From NCBI RefSeq assembly GCF_025165815.1, contig NZ_JAFFZE010000010.1, positions 62,001-126,000 on the forward strand: a DNA stretch of 64,000 nt, read 5' to 3'. The notes under the pieces were generated by a model. The model was given only the letters and a program-made list of their open reading frames with translations, did no database searches and was not told the origin of the DNA. The number at the start of each line of letters is the position of its first letter. Position 1 is the first letter of the stretch. Below are positions 26,501-34,361 of this stretch, piece by piece. The stretch comes from Actinophytocola gossypii. GTDB lineage: Bacteria; Actinomycetota; Actinomycetes; Mycobacteriales; Pseudonocardiaceae. A program made the translations under genes and the position numbers.

Positions 26501-29356
26501 GCCGCCACGGCGAACTTCGCGACCGTCACCCTCGGCGAGCTGGCCGAGATGATCGACCAGCTCGACGAGACCGCGCAGGACGGCGCGGCTGGTCCGAACG
26601 AGATTCCCGGCTTCGCGCCCTGGGTGCGGCCGTTCTCGGTGGACTACCTGCCGGCACCGCGCACCACGCTGGCGCTCGGCACCGGCGCGCCCGGCAACTG
26701 GGAGCTGGTCGCCCCGGCGGGCCACCCGCTCGGGGAGCGGCTGCGTGCCGCGCTGGTCGATGCCGGCGTCGGCAACGGGGTGCTGCTGTGCCTGCCCCGC
26801 GACGGTGAACCGCACGTCGAGTTGTTCCTGCGCGCCGGCCAACGGGCCGTCGCCGGCACCGACACGCGGTTCGTGGTGGTGCAGGAGAACCTCGGCGCTT
26901 CGGGTCTGGCCAGGACGTTGCACCTGGAACACCCGTCGGTGCCCACCACGGTGATCGGGCTGGCCGACTCCGAGCCGACGAGCCCGGAGGACATCGACGC
27001 CACCGTCGCGAACGTGGTCGGCGACGTCGCCGCGACGACCGGCTTCGCCGAGGTCCGGTACACCGAGGAGGGCACCAGAACGGTGCCGGTCCTGCGCGCG
27101 CTTCCGGACGTGGCTCCGGACGGGACAACGGGTGCCGCGAGCCCGCTCGGACCGGGTGACGTGCTGCTGGTGACCGGCGGCGCGAAGGGCATCACGGCGG
27201 AGTGCGCGCTGGCCATGGCGCGGGACTCGGGAGCCAGACTCGCCCTGCTCGGGCGGGCCGACCCGGCCGAGGACGATGAGGTTTCGACGAACCTGGCCCG
27301 GATGGCCTCGGCCGGTGTCGAGGTGCGCTACGAACGCGCCGACGTGACCGCTGCCGACCAGGTCCTGGCCGCGGTGACGCGGTTCGAGAACGAGCTCGGG
27401 CCGGTGACCGCGCTGCTGCACGGCGCGGGGCGCAACGAGCCGAGCGCGCTGGCGAACCTGACCGATGAGCAGTTCCGGCAGACCCTGGCGCCGAAGATCG
27501 CCGGTCTGCGCACGGTGCTCGGCGCGGTCGACGCGGACCGGATCAAGCTGCTGGTCACGTTCGGCAGCATCATCGGCCGGGCCGGGCTGCGCGGCGAGGC
27601 GCACTACTCGACCGCGAACGACTGGATGTCCGAGCTGACCGTCCGGTTCGGCGAGGAGCACCCGAACGCGCGGGTGCTCGCGCTGGAATGGTCGGTCTGG
27701 TCCGGTGCCGGCATGGGCGAGAAGCTGGGCGTGGTCGAGGCGCTGATGCGCGACGGCATCACCCCGATCTCCCTGGACAACGGGCTCGCGGTGCTCCGGC
27801 GCGTGCTGGCCGACCCGTCGGCCGGGCCGGTGCTGGTGGTCAGCGGCCGGGCGGCGGGGCTGCCCACCCTCGCGTTCGCGAGCGAGGAACTGCCGCTGAC
27901 CCGGTTCATCGACCGGGTGCCGGTGCACTACCCGGGCGTCGAGCTGATCAGCGAGACCGAGCTGAGCGCGGGCAGCGACCCGTACCTGTCCGACCACCTG
28001 TTGGAGGGCGACCTGCTGTTCCCCGCGGTGATCGGCATGGAGGCGATGACCCAGGTCGCCACCGCGCTCACCGGCCGGCCGAGCGCGCCGCTGCTGGAGG
28101 AGGTCGAGTTCCTGCGGCCGATCGTGGTGCGGCCCGGCGGCTCGACCGGCATCCGGATCGTCGCGCTCAACCGGGACGCCGAGACGGTGGCGGTCGCCAT
28201 CCGCAGCGAGGAGACGGCGTTCAGCAGCGACCACTTCCGGGCACGACTGCGGTTCCCCCGGCCGGAGCCGCCCACCCCGGCGGCCGGGACCACGGGCATC
28301 GTCACCAACCTGCCCGCGGTGCCGGTCGACCCGGTCGCCGAGCTGTACGGGGGCGTGCTGTTCCAGGGCAAGCGGTTCCAGCGCCTGCTGTCCTACCGCA
28401 GGGCGTCCGCCAGGCACGCGGTGGCGGAGCTGTCCACCACCACCCCGGCGCCCTGGTTCGCGGCGTTCCTCTCCCAGGAGCGGGTGCTGGCCGATCCCGG
28501 TACCCGCGACGCGGTGATGCACGCCATCCAGTGCTGCGTCCCCGACGCGACGCTGCTGCCGCAGGGCATCGAGAAGCTGTACCTGGCCGACCCCGACCTC
28601 GAGGCCGACACCGAGGTCGTGGTGATGGACGCCCGGGAGCGCCTGCAGGACGGCGACACCTACGTCTACGACATCGACGTGCTGACCACGGACGGGACGC
28701 TGGTCGAGCGCTGGGAGGGCCTGTCGCTGCGCGCGGTGCGCAAGCGCGCCGGCGCCGGGCCCTGGGTCCCCGCACTGCTCGGCTCCTACCTGGAGCGCGC
28801 GGCCGAGCGGGTGCTCGGCGGCAGCCGGGCGGTCGTGGTCGAACCGAACCCCGCGACCGGCCTGTTCGAGGCCGAGGACCGACGGGCACAGACCGCCCTT
28901 GCCGCCGGCCGGGCACTCGGCCGCGTGGCCCGGGTCCGGTACCGGCCGGACGGCCGCCCGGAGATCGACGACGCCGCGCTGTCGGCCTCCCACGGGGCGG
29001 GCGTGACGATGGTCGTCACCGGGACCGGCCCGCTCGCCTGCGACGTGGAGACCGTCCTCGACCGCGACGGCGACGACTGGGCGACGCTGCTCGGCGAGCA
29101 GCAGGTCCCGGTGTGCGAGTTGGTGGCCGCCGAGACCGGTGAGTCGCTGTCGCTGGCCGCCACCAGGGTCTGGAGCGCGCTGGAGTGCCTGCGCAAGGCC
29201 GGGGTGACCGCCCAGGCGCTCACCCTGGACCGGGTCGACGAGGAGGGCTGGGTACTGCTGTCCGACGGCGATGCGCGCATCGCGACCTGGGTCACCACGC
29301 TCAACGACGTGCGTGAGCCGGTGGTCTTCGCCGTCCTGTCGGGAGAGGAGAACTGA
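23510..29356 (+). CDS. Enediyne polyketide synthase (PKSE)
   Basis: This 1948-aa iterative type I PKS has the diagnostic enediyne order. KS: Cys213 in DGACSSSLL, with His346 and His386. AT: Ser657 in GHSLGEL. ACP: LHLSSITVGQ, the second Ser (Ser978) being the phosphopantetheine site. KR: from about 1205, with VTGGAKGIT and a Ser/Tyr pair in FGSIIGRAGLRGEAHYS. DH: double hotdog, His1496 in LSDHLLEGD. A C-terminal phosphopantetheinyl transferase (about 1790-1948) contains SASHG and a CDVE metal motif, so the enzyme activates its own ACP. It makes a C15-C16 polyene. I chose GTG 23510 from its RBS and the KS start (SNERIAIVGIG); an upstream start at 23426 would add 28 residues. Confidence 0.97.
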   Translation: MSNERIAIVGIGLRYPDATSPEELWENVLAGRRAFRRLPDVRMNQADYWSPDPHAPDRFYSTRAAVLRDFEFDRVKYKIAGSTYRSTDLTHWLALDTAATALADAGFPFAEGLPRRGAGVILGNSLTGEFSRANLMRLRWPYVRRTVAAALSAKGWSAEETGAFLRDLEPQYKAPFPPIDEDTLAGGLANTIAGRICNYFDLGGGGFTVDGACSSSLLAITSAARALVDGDLDVAIAGGVDLSIDPFEVIGFAKTGALATGEMKVYDKDSNGFWPGEGCGMVVLMRESEAIARNLRIYASVTGWGVSSDGKGGITRPEASGHQLALTRAYERAGYGVETVSYFEGHGTGTAVGDATEIEALSGARREADPTAPPAALGTIKGNFGHTKAAAGIAGLIKATLAVYHQVIPPATGHVDPHPKLTEPDAAMYVPDEAGLWPADGPVRAGVSAMGFGGINSHVAIEEAPGRERRTEVDRRAGELVAGRQDVELLLVDAHTHDALHARVANLVGLVGTLATAELTDLAGTLAVEQTGGHHRAAVVAGDPADAVRKLTRVRDELAAGTTRLFAPADGVFLDHRTTAPRIAYLFPGQGSGRDTVGAIRRRFTAARTVFANEAVPADGDHVATEVAQPRIVAGSVAGLRVLYSLGIDADIAVGHSLGELTALSWAGAIEGGDVLRLAAVRGRVMGRASRTGGAMAGVSADPATVEALAGDRDVVVAGYNGPTQTVIAGPASDVDEVCVRARSRGLTATRLNVSHAFHSPMVRPAAEAMAERLTEFDLGTPRRPVVSTVTGELLEPHTDLRALLVDQVVRPVRFQQAAAVAVAGADLVLEVGPGRVLSGLVAQQAPDTAVLALDTDSPSLSSLLGAAGAAYALGVDLDPTPLFADRVVRPMPEDADLTFLASPCETAPEIAEDLTVDAEPADATDAAESTDADAVAAGSSESATLDVLRRLAADRVELPLETVTAQTHPLDDLHLSSITVGQIVNEATRELGLPALAATANFATVTLGELAEMIDQLDETAQDGAAGPNEIPGFAPWVRPFSVDYLPAPRTTLALGTGAPGNWELVAPAGHPLGERLRAALVDAGVGNGVLLCLPRDGEPHVELFLRAGQRAVAGTDTRFVVVQENLGASGLARTLHLEHPSVPTTVIGLADSEPTSPEDIDATVANVVGDVAATTGFAEVRYTEEGTRTVPVLRALPDVAPDGTTGAASPLGPGDVLLVTGGAKGITAECALAMARDSGARLALLGRADPAEDDEVSTNLARMASAGVEVRYERADVTAADQVLAAVTRFENELGPVTALLHGAGRNEPSALANLTDEQFRQTLAPKIAGLRTVLGAVDADRIKLLVTFGSIIGRAGLRGEAHYSTANDWMSELTVRFGEEHPNARVLALEWSVWSGAGMGEKLGVVEALMRDGITPISLDNGLAVLRRVLADPSAGPVLVVSGRAAGLPTLAFASEELPLTRFIDRVPVHYPGVELISETELSAGSDPYLSDHLLEGDLLFPAVIGMEAMTQVATALTGRPSAPLLEEVEFLRPIVVRPGGSTGIRIVALNRDAETVAVAIRSEETAFSSDHFRARLRFPRPEPPTPAAGTTGIVTNLPAVPVDPVAELYGGVLFQGKRFQRLLSYRRASARHAVAELSTTTPAPWFAAFLSQERVLADPGTRDAVMHAIQCCVPDATLLPQGIEKLYLADPDLEADTEVVVMDARERLQDGDTYVYDIDVLTTDGTLVERWEGLSLRAVRKRAGAGPWVPALLGSYLERAAERVLGGSRAVVVEPNPATGLFEAEDRRAQTALAAGRALGRVARVRYRPDGRPEIDDAALSASHGAGVTMVVTGTGPLACDVETVLDRDGDDWATLLGEQQVPVCELVAAETGESLSLAATRVWSALECLRKAGVTAQALTLDRVDEEGWVLLSDGDARIATWVTTLNDVREPVVFAVLSGEEN

Positions 29357-29360
29357 GGAA

Positions 29361-29840
29361 ATGGCCGGGTACTACGAGATCCGCCACACCGTGGGGTTCG
29401 AGGAGACCAACCTCGTCGGCAACGTCTACTACGTGAACTACCTGCGGTGGCAGGGACGCTGCCGGGAGATGTTCCTCAAGGAGAAGGCCCCGAAGGTGCT
29501 GGCGGAGATGCAGCAGGACCTGAAGCTGTTCACGCTGAAGGTCGAGTGCGAGTTCTTCGCCGAGATCACCGCGTTCGACGAGCTGTCCGTGCGCATGCGG
29601 CTCGACGAGCTGACCCAGACCCAGATCCAGTTCAGCTTCGACTACGTCAAGCTGGTCGAGGACGTGGAGTTCCTGGTGGCGCGGGGCCGGCAGCGGATCG
29701 CGTGCATGCGCGGGCCGAACAACGACACGGTCCCGTCGCGGGTGCCCGCGGCGCTGCGTGAGGCGCTCGCGCCGTACACCGCGAACCCGAACGTGGCTCC
29801 GGCCACGAGCAAGCCCGTCGGTACCGGGGACACGCGGTGA
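29361..29840 (+). CDS. Enediyne-type thioesterase (hotdog fold)
   Basis: This 159-aa protein starts four bases after PKSE, with TGAGGAA as RBS. HTVGFEETNLVGNVYYVNYL and WQGRCREMFLKEKAP (adjacent) are near-invariant in the enediyne thioesterases of the SgcE10/CalE7 group, which are 4-hydroxybenzoyl-CoA-thioesterase-like hotdog proteins. They hydrolyse the polyketide from PKSE and give a polyene such as the heptaene. The family lacks the usual acidic catalytic residue. The stop overlaps the GTG of the flavin reductase (GTGA). Confidence 0.95.
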   Translation: MAGYYEIRHTVGFEETNLVGNVYYVNYLRWQGRCREMFLKEKAPKVLAEMQQDLKLFTLKVECEFFAEITAFDELSVRMRLDELTQTQIQFSFDYVKLVEDVEFLVARGRQRIACMRGPNNDTVPSRVPAALREALAPYTANPNVAPATSKPVGTGDTR

Positions 29841-30415
29841 CCCCCGGGCCGGCGGACGGGCCGGGGGCGTCGGTTTCGCCGCCGGTGTCGGTGCTCAGGC
29901 CCACGAACGAGCAGGAGGTCGCCGGGCGGGCGCTGCGCGAGGTGATGTCCCAGTTCGCCACGGGTATCACGGTGCTCACCGCGCGCGGGGAGAAGGCGCA
30001 CGGGATGACGGCCAACGCCTTCACCTCCGTTTCCATCGACCCGCCGCTGGTGCTGTGCTGTGTCGGCCGGACGGCCCGGATCCACGACGCGATCATCGAC
30101 GCGGGCCACTTCGGCGTGTCGGTGCTGAGCGCCGAGCAGGAGGGCGTGGCGCGCTACTTCGCCGGCCGGGGCCGGCCGGCCGGGATGGCCCAGTTCGAAC
30201 GGGTGGACTGGTTCCCCGGCCGCCACACCGGCGCTCCGCTGCTGGTCGGGTCACTGGCCTGGCTGGAGTGCGACCTGCGGCAGACCTACGAGGGCGGCGA
30301 CCACTCGATCTTCCTCGGCACCGTGCTCAGTGCCAGCCGAGGCGGCGGACAGCCGCTGCTGTTCCTCGGCGGTGGCTTCCACCACCACGGCGTGCCGGCG
30401 GCGCGAAGCGCCTGA
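29837..30415 (+). CDS. Flavin reductase of a two-component monooxygenase
   Basis: This 192-aa protein has the flavin reductase-like split-barrel signature: VMSQFATGITVLTARG, AHGMTANAFTSVSIDPPLVL (adjacent) and a C-terminal GGGFH. Such proteins reduce FMN or FAD with NAD(P)H and release it to a flavin-dependent monooxygenase. Flavin reductases of this kind are common in enediyne clusters (the E6-type gene of C-1027-like loci). No partner flavin monooxygenase is found in this locus, so it may serve an enzyme elsewhere or supply reduced flavin to an Unb step. It is coupled to the thioesterase by GTGA. Confidence 0.9.
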   Translation: MTPGPADGPGASVSPPVSVLRPTNEQEVAGRALREVMSQFATGITVLTARGEKAHGMTANAFTSVSIDPPLVLCCVGRTARIHDAIIDAGHFGVSVLSAEQEGVARYFAGRGRPAGMAQFERVDWFPGRHTGAPLLVGSLAWLECDLRQTYEGGDHSIFLGTVLSASRGGGQPLLFLGGGFHHHGVPAARSA

Positions 30416-30455
30416 ACGGGGCAGCACGTTCCACCGCGGACACCCAAGGATGACC

Positions 30456-31157
30456 ATGGACACGAGCCTGTACGAAGCCGGTCGACCGACGCTGCGCGCC
30501 GCTCGCTCGCCCAACCACGTGGCCTACCGGCAGGTGCGCCAGAACGTGCTCGAGGTGCTGTCCGGCGACCCGGGGAACCCGACCGTGCCGTCTTGTCCGG
30601 AGTGGACGGTCCGCGACCTGCTCGCCCACCTGGTGGGGTCGGCGGCGCTCGCGGTCGGCCGGATGTCCGGATGGCCGTCGACCCACCCGTCGTCCTCGTC
30701 CGGCATGGGTGTCCCGGAACTGCTGGACGCGTGGGACCGGCTCGGCGCGGAGGTCGACCTGCTGCTCGCCGACCGGGGCGCGCGGGCGGGCAACCTCCTG
30801 GTGACCGACGCGTTCACCCACGAGCTGGACCTGCGTTACGCGGTCGGCGCTCCGATGCCGGCCGACCACCTCGCGTTCGCGGGCGCGTTCGAGGTGCTGG
30901 CCAACGGGTTCTCGGCCGCGGTGACCGCGCACCACCTGCCCGCGCTGCGCCTGTCCACCGGAAGCACCCGGTGGACCGTCGGGGACGGCGAGCCGGTGGC
31001 GACGGTCACCGCGGACCGCCACGACCTCTACCGGTCGCTCGCCGGGCGGCGCAGCCACTCGCAGATCACCGCGCTGGGCTGGGACCGCGACTCCCACCGT
31101 TGGTTACCCGCGTTCAGCTGGGGCCCGTTCAGCCCACCCGAGTCCCCGGTGGAGTGA
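30456..31157 (+). CDS. Maleylpyruvate isomerase-type, mycothiol-dependent DinB-fold protein
   Basis: This 233-aa protein has the MDMPI N-terminal DinB fold with probable metal ligands in WTVRDLLAHLVG and DAFTHELDLR. The second half matches the MDMPI C-terminal domain. ATG 30456 is chosen because AAGGA ends five bases before it; the ATG at 30450 overlaps that AAGGA. These enzymes use mycothiol as a cofactor in isomerisation or detoxification. As the fourth gene after PKSE, it might detoxify or process a reactive intermediate; that is inference. Its end overlaps the convergent TetR gene by 29 bp. Confidence 0.78.
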   Translation: MDTSLYEAGRPTLRAARSPNHVAYRQVRQNVLEVLSGDPGNPTVPSCPEWTVRDLLAHLVGSAALAVGRMSGWPSTHPSSSSGMGVPELLDAWDRLGAEVDLLLADRGARAGNLLVTDAFTHELDLRYAVGAPMPADHLAFAGAFEVLANGFSAAVTAHHLPALRLSTGSTRWTVGDGEPVATVTADRHDLYRSLAGRRSHSQITALGWDRDSHRWLPAFSWGPFSPPESPVE

Positions 31158-31833
31158 CCTCCTCCTCCACCGCCTCCTCGCGGAGGATCTCGCGGGGGAA
31201 GCGTTCCGCCGAGCGCCGCACCGCCTCCGTCGCCGCCTCGGCGGTGTCACCCTCGCCCACCATGAGGGTCACCAGCTGCGTCTCGAAGCTCCGGTCGGCG
31301 TCGCACGGGTCGATGAGGTAGCCACCGATCTCGAGGGCTGCCAGCCCGTGCATGCCCAGCCACATGTGGTGCGCGACCACCATCTCGTCGCCGGCGGTGA
31401 ACCGTCCCGCGGCGATGCACCGTGCCGAGCACTCGACCACGGGGACCAGCATGAAGCGCCCGTACTGGCGGTCCTCCTCGGTCAGCTCGAAGCCGGCCAG
31501 CGACAGGCCGCCGAACATCACCGAGTACAGGTGCGGGGCGCTCGTCGCCGTGTGCCGGTAGGCCCGCCCGTACAGCGCCAGATCCGCGACCGGGTCGTCG
31601 GTGGGGACGAGCCGCTCGAAGTAGTGCCGCAGCCGGCCGAATCCTTCGTGCACGATCTCGCGCACCAGGCCGCTCATGCTCCCGAAATGCGTGTAGACGG
31701 CCATCGTCGACGTGCCGGCCTCGGTGGCGATGCGTCGGGTCGACATCGCCTCCGGTCCTTCCTGGGCCAGCAGCCGGGCCGCGATCTGGACCAACTCCGA
31801 ACGTGCTCTGGGGTCTTTTCGCCGTGGGCTCAC
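31129..31833 (-). CDS. TetR/AcrR family regulator
   Basis: This 234-aa protein starts at GTG 31833 (VSPRRKDPRAR). The N-terminal TetR helix-turn-helix is clear (MSTRRIATEAGTSTMAVYTHFGS, split: MSTRRIATEAGT then STMAVYTHFGS). The C-terminal part, with HLYSVMFGG and GMHGLAALEIGGY, resembles TetR_C WHG-type ligand domains. Two perfect palindromes lie just upstream, so autorepression and control of the divergent DUF6235-like gene are likely. The tail-to-tail overlap with the DinB-fold gene could link their expression by antisense transcription. Confidence 0.88.
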   Translation of the reverse strand: MSPRRKDPRARSELVQIAARLLAQEGPEAMSTRRIATEAGTSTMAVYTHFGSMSGLVREIVHEGFGRLRHYFERLVPTDDPVADLALYGRAYRHTATSAPHLYSVMFGGLSLAGFELTEEDRQYGRFMLVPVVECSARCIAAGRFTAGDEMVVAHHMWLGMHGLAALEIGGYLIDPCDADRSFETQLVTLMVGEGDTAEAATEAVRRSAERFPREILREEAVEEEVTPPGTRVG

Positions 31834-31840
31834 CTTGACA

Positions 31841-31877
31841 GTGTTACATAACACCCCTACCGTTGTAAGTACAACGG
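31841..31877. promoter_or_regulatory. Two palindromic operators upstream of tetR
   Basis: GTGTTA-CA-TAACAC (31841-31854) and CCGTTGTA-AG-TACAACGG (31860-31877) are perfect inverted repeats with two-base centres. The first begins only seven bases before the TetR GTG. Centre-to-centre distance is 21 bp, two helical turns, so two dimers could bind on one face. Their half-sites share GTTGTA/GTTA character, fitting one regulator. Confidence 0.65.
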
Positions 31878-31925
31878 CGTTATGGAACAGGCGGCGGTCA
31901 GCCGCGGGAGAGATTGGCGACAGAC

Positions 31926-32231
31926 ATGAACGAGCCAACCAACATCGGTCAGTCGGCCCCCCACGCCCGGTTCCGCATGGAGACCGGCCTGGAGGTGCTG
32001 GACGCCTGGGCCGAGTCGGCCGGGCAGTCCGACCGCAACGCGATCTACAAGGCGCTGTTCGCGATGGCCGACGGGTCGCTGTTCCGCACCTACCGGATCA
32101 TCGACGACTTCCAGCAGCTGAGCGAGCTGTACGTCCTGGTCAAGGACGACCTCGTGCTCAAGCTTCGGATCAACTGCTTCGACTCGTTCGGCATCGTCGG
32201 GATCGGCCCCCGCGACCAGTTCACACCGTAA
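31926..32231 (+). CDS. DUF6235-like small protein
   Basis: This protein of 101 aa (ATG 31926; TTG 31914 with nearby GGGAG is an alternative) contains FRMETGLEVLDAWAESAG and a closing VLKLRINCFDSFGIVGIG. The pattern fits small DUF6235 proteins of Pseudonocardiales. Their function is unknown. It diverges from TetR behind the palindromes and ends four bases before the DNA ligase start, so the two may be cotranscribed. No membrane or signal segments. Confidence 0.6.
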   Translation: MNEPTNIGQSAPHARFRMETGLEVLDAWAESAGQSDRNAIYKALFAMADGSLFRTYRIIDDFQQLSELYVLVKDDLVLKLRINCFDSFGIVGIGPRDQFTP

Positions 32232-32235
32232 TCTG

Positions 32236-34278
32236 ATGACCGTGTCCGACCCACTGGTGGCCGCCCCGATCGTGGATCCGAACCTCGCGGCGCCGTTCGG
32301 CTCGATCGAGAGCTATGCCGCGGCGGTCGCCGAGCTCCGGGCCGCCGCGCTGGCCTACTACCAGAGCGCCGACCCGCTGATGGACGACGCCGCCTACGAC
32401 GCGCTGCTCGCCAGGGTCACCGCCACCGAGACGGCCCGCCCGGAGTGGAAGGTCACCGGCTCGCCGACCGAGACGGTCGCCGCCGGCGTCCCGATCGGCG
32501 GCGACGTCCCCCACTCCAGCCCGATGCTGGGACTGGACAACGTCTTCGGCGAGGAGGCCCTGCGGAAGTGGGCCGCCCGGCTGGACCGGCTCCTCGGCCG
32601 GCCCGCCGCCGGGTACACGGTCGAACCCAAGATCGACGGGCTCGCCATCGCGGCCCGGTACGTCGACGGCCGGCTCACGCTGGTCGCCACCCGCGGCGAC
32701 GGGGTCGCCGGGGAGAACGTCACCCGCATCGCCCGGCGCGCGGCCGGCCTGCCCGAGCGGCTCGCCGAGCCGGTGACCCTGGAGGTGCGCGGCGAGGTCT
32801 ATATGACCGAGACCGACTTCGCCGCCGCGAACGAGCTGCGGATCGGCGCCGGCGAGCCCGCGTTCGCCCACCCGCGCAGCGCCGCCGCCGGCACCCTGCG
32901 CGCCGACCAGCGCGCCTACGACGCGCCGCTGTCGTTCCTGGCCTACGCCGTGCAGGGCATGCCGGACGTCACCCACTCCGCCGCCATGGCCGAGCTGGAG
33001 CGCCTCGGCGTGGCCACCACCCTCGGCTGCCCGGCCGGGATGACCGTGTGCACCACGATCGACGAGGCCCTCGCGGCCGTCGAGCGGATCGGCGAGCTGC
33101 GCGGCGCGCTCGGGTTCGGCGTGGACGGCGCGGTGGTCAAGGCCGACCAGCCGGCCGACCGCGACGCCGCCGGCTCGTCCAGCCGCGCGCCGCGCTGGGG
33201 CATCTCCTACAAGTTCCCGGTCGACACCCGCACCACGACCCTGCTCGGCATCGAGGTCCAGGTGGGCCGCACCGGGGTGATCACGCCGGTCGCCGTGCTT
33301 GAGCCGGTCGTGATCAGCGGCGTCACCGTCGTGTCGGCCACCCTGCACAACTTCGGCGACCTGGTGCGACGCAACGTCCGCGTCGGCGACACGGTGTTCG
33401 TTCGCCGCGCGGGCGACGTGATCCCGGAGATCACCGGCGCGAAGCTGGACGAGCGCCCGGTCGACTCGGTGCCGTTCGAGCCGCCGGAGCACTGCCCGCG
33501 CTGCGGCGGCGGGATCGACCGGTCACAGAAGCGCTGGCGGTGCGTGCAGGGCCGGGTGTGCGGCGCCCGGCAGACGCTGGCGTACTTCGCCACCCGCGAC
33601 GCGATGGACATCGAGCACCTCGGCGACAAGATCATCGACCAGCTGGTGGCGGCCGGGCTGGTGGCCGACCCGGCGGACCTGTTCGACCTGGACGTGCCGA
33701 CGCTGGTGCGGCTGGAGCGGATGGGTGAGGTGTCCGCCGGCAAGCTGGTCGCGAGCATCCAGGGCGCCAAGGACCGGCCGTTGTCCAAGGTGCTCACCGC
33801 GCTGGGCATGCGGATGGCCGGGCGGGCGATGTGCCGCCGGCTGGCCGCCGAGTTCGGCACGGTGACCGCGCTGCTGGAGGCGTCGGTGGCGGACCTGCAG
33901 CGGGTCGAGGGGGTCGGGCCGGAACGCGCGGTCACGATCGCCGCCGAGCTGGCCGACTACCGTGCGGTGATCGAGAAGCTGATCGCCCGCGGGGTCAACA
34001 CCACCGAGCCCCGGACCGGACCCGCCGAGCCCGGCCTTCCGCTGCGCAAACCGGACGGGTCGCCGATGCGGGTGGTGGTCACCGGCGCGGTCCCCGGCCT
34101 GACCAACCGCACGGACGCCAACGACGCGGTGGAACGGTTGGGCGGCAAGGCCTCCGGATCCGTGTCGGCGAAGACCGACCTCGTGGTGGTCGGCGACGGC
34201 GCGGGGTCCAAGGCCGCGAAGGCCGAGGAGCTGGGCATCCGGATCATGCCGGCCGAGGAGTTCGCCGCCCTGCTGTAG
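32236..34278 (+). CDS. ligA: NAD+-dependent DNA ligase (LigA family)
   Basis: This 680-aa ligase has all LigA domains: an Ia region (YYQSADPLMDDAAYDALL), the adenylation motif EPKIDG with Lys132, an OB fold, a four-Cys zinc finger (CPRCGGG...CVQGRVC), helix-hairpin-helix repeats (DLQRVEGVGPERA) and a C-terminal BRCT domain (VVVTGAVPG). It seals nicks using NAD+. It lies at the edge of the enediyne locus, four bases after a DUF6235-like gene. It could be the housekeeping ligase or a second copy; the window cannot tell. A link to survival of enediyne DNA damage is possible but unproved. Confidence 0.93.
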   Translation: MTVSDPLVAAPIVDPNLAAPFGSIESYAAAVAELRAAALAYYQSADPLMDDAAYDALLARVTATETARPEWKVTGSPTETVAAGVPIGGDVPHSSPMLGLDNVFGEEALRKWAARLDRLLGRPAAGYTVEPKIDGLAIAARYVDGRLTLVATRGDGVAGENVTRIARRAAGLPERLAEPVTLEVRGEVYMTETDFAAANELRIGAGEPAFAHPRSAAAGTLRADQRAYDAPLSFLAYAVQGMPDVTHSAAMAELERLGVATTLGCPAGMTVCTTIDEALAAVERIGELRGALGFGVDGAVVKADQPADRDAAGSSSRAPRWGISYKFPVDTRTTTLLGIEVQVGRTGVITPVAVLEPVVISGVTVVSATLHNFGDLVRRNVRVGDTVFVRRAGDVIPEITGAKLDERPVDSVPFEPPEHCPRCGGGIDRSQKRWRCVQGRVCGARQTLAYFATRDAMDIEHLGDKIIDQLVAAGLVADPADLFDLDVPTLVRLERMGEVSAGKLVASIQGAKDRPLSKVLTALGMRMAGRAMCRRLAAEFGTVTALLEASVADLQRVEGVGPERAVTIAAELADYRAVIEKLIARGVNTTEPRTGPAEPGLPLRKPDGSPMRVVVTGAVPGLTNRTDANDAVERLGGKASGSVSAKTDLVVVGDGAGSKAAKAEELGIRIMPAEEFAALL

Positions 34279-34361
34279 AAACCGGCATCTGCGGATAAGA
34301 CACCGCGTCGCGGTCCGGTCATCCTTGGGACAGAACAGCTCCCGGGCGAGAGGACAGACGC

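Noticed and set aside
23249-28993. A 1914-codon open frame antisense to PKSE
   Set aside because: It is an artefact of high GC3; the translation is Arg/Gly/His/Pro-rich low-complexity sequence without domains, while the sense frame has complete PKS motifs.
23510-29356. Assignment as 9- or 10-membered enediyne PKS
   Set aside because: Domain order is the same in both groups; deciding needs a phylogeny that I cannot run.
29361-29840. Longer thioesterase starting at 29271
   Set aside because: The extra 30 residues overlap the end of PKSE and lack family similarity; the ATG at 29361 has a good RBS.
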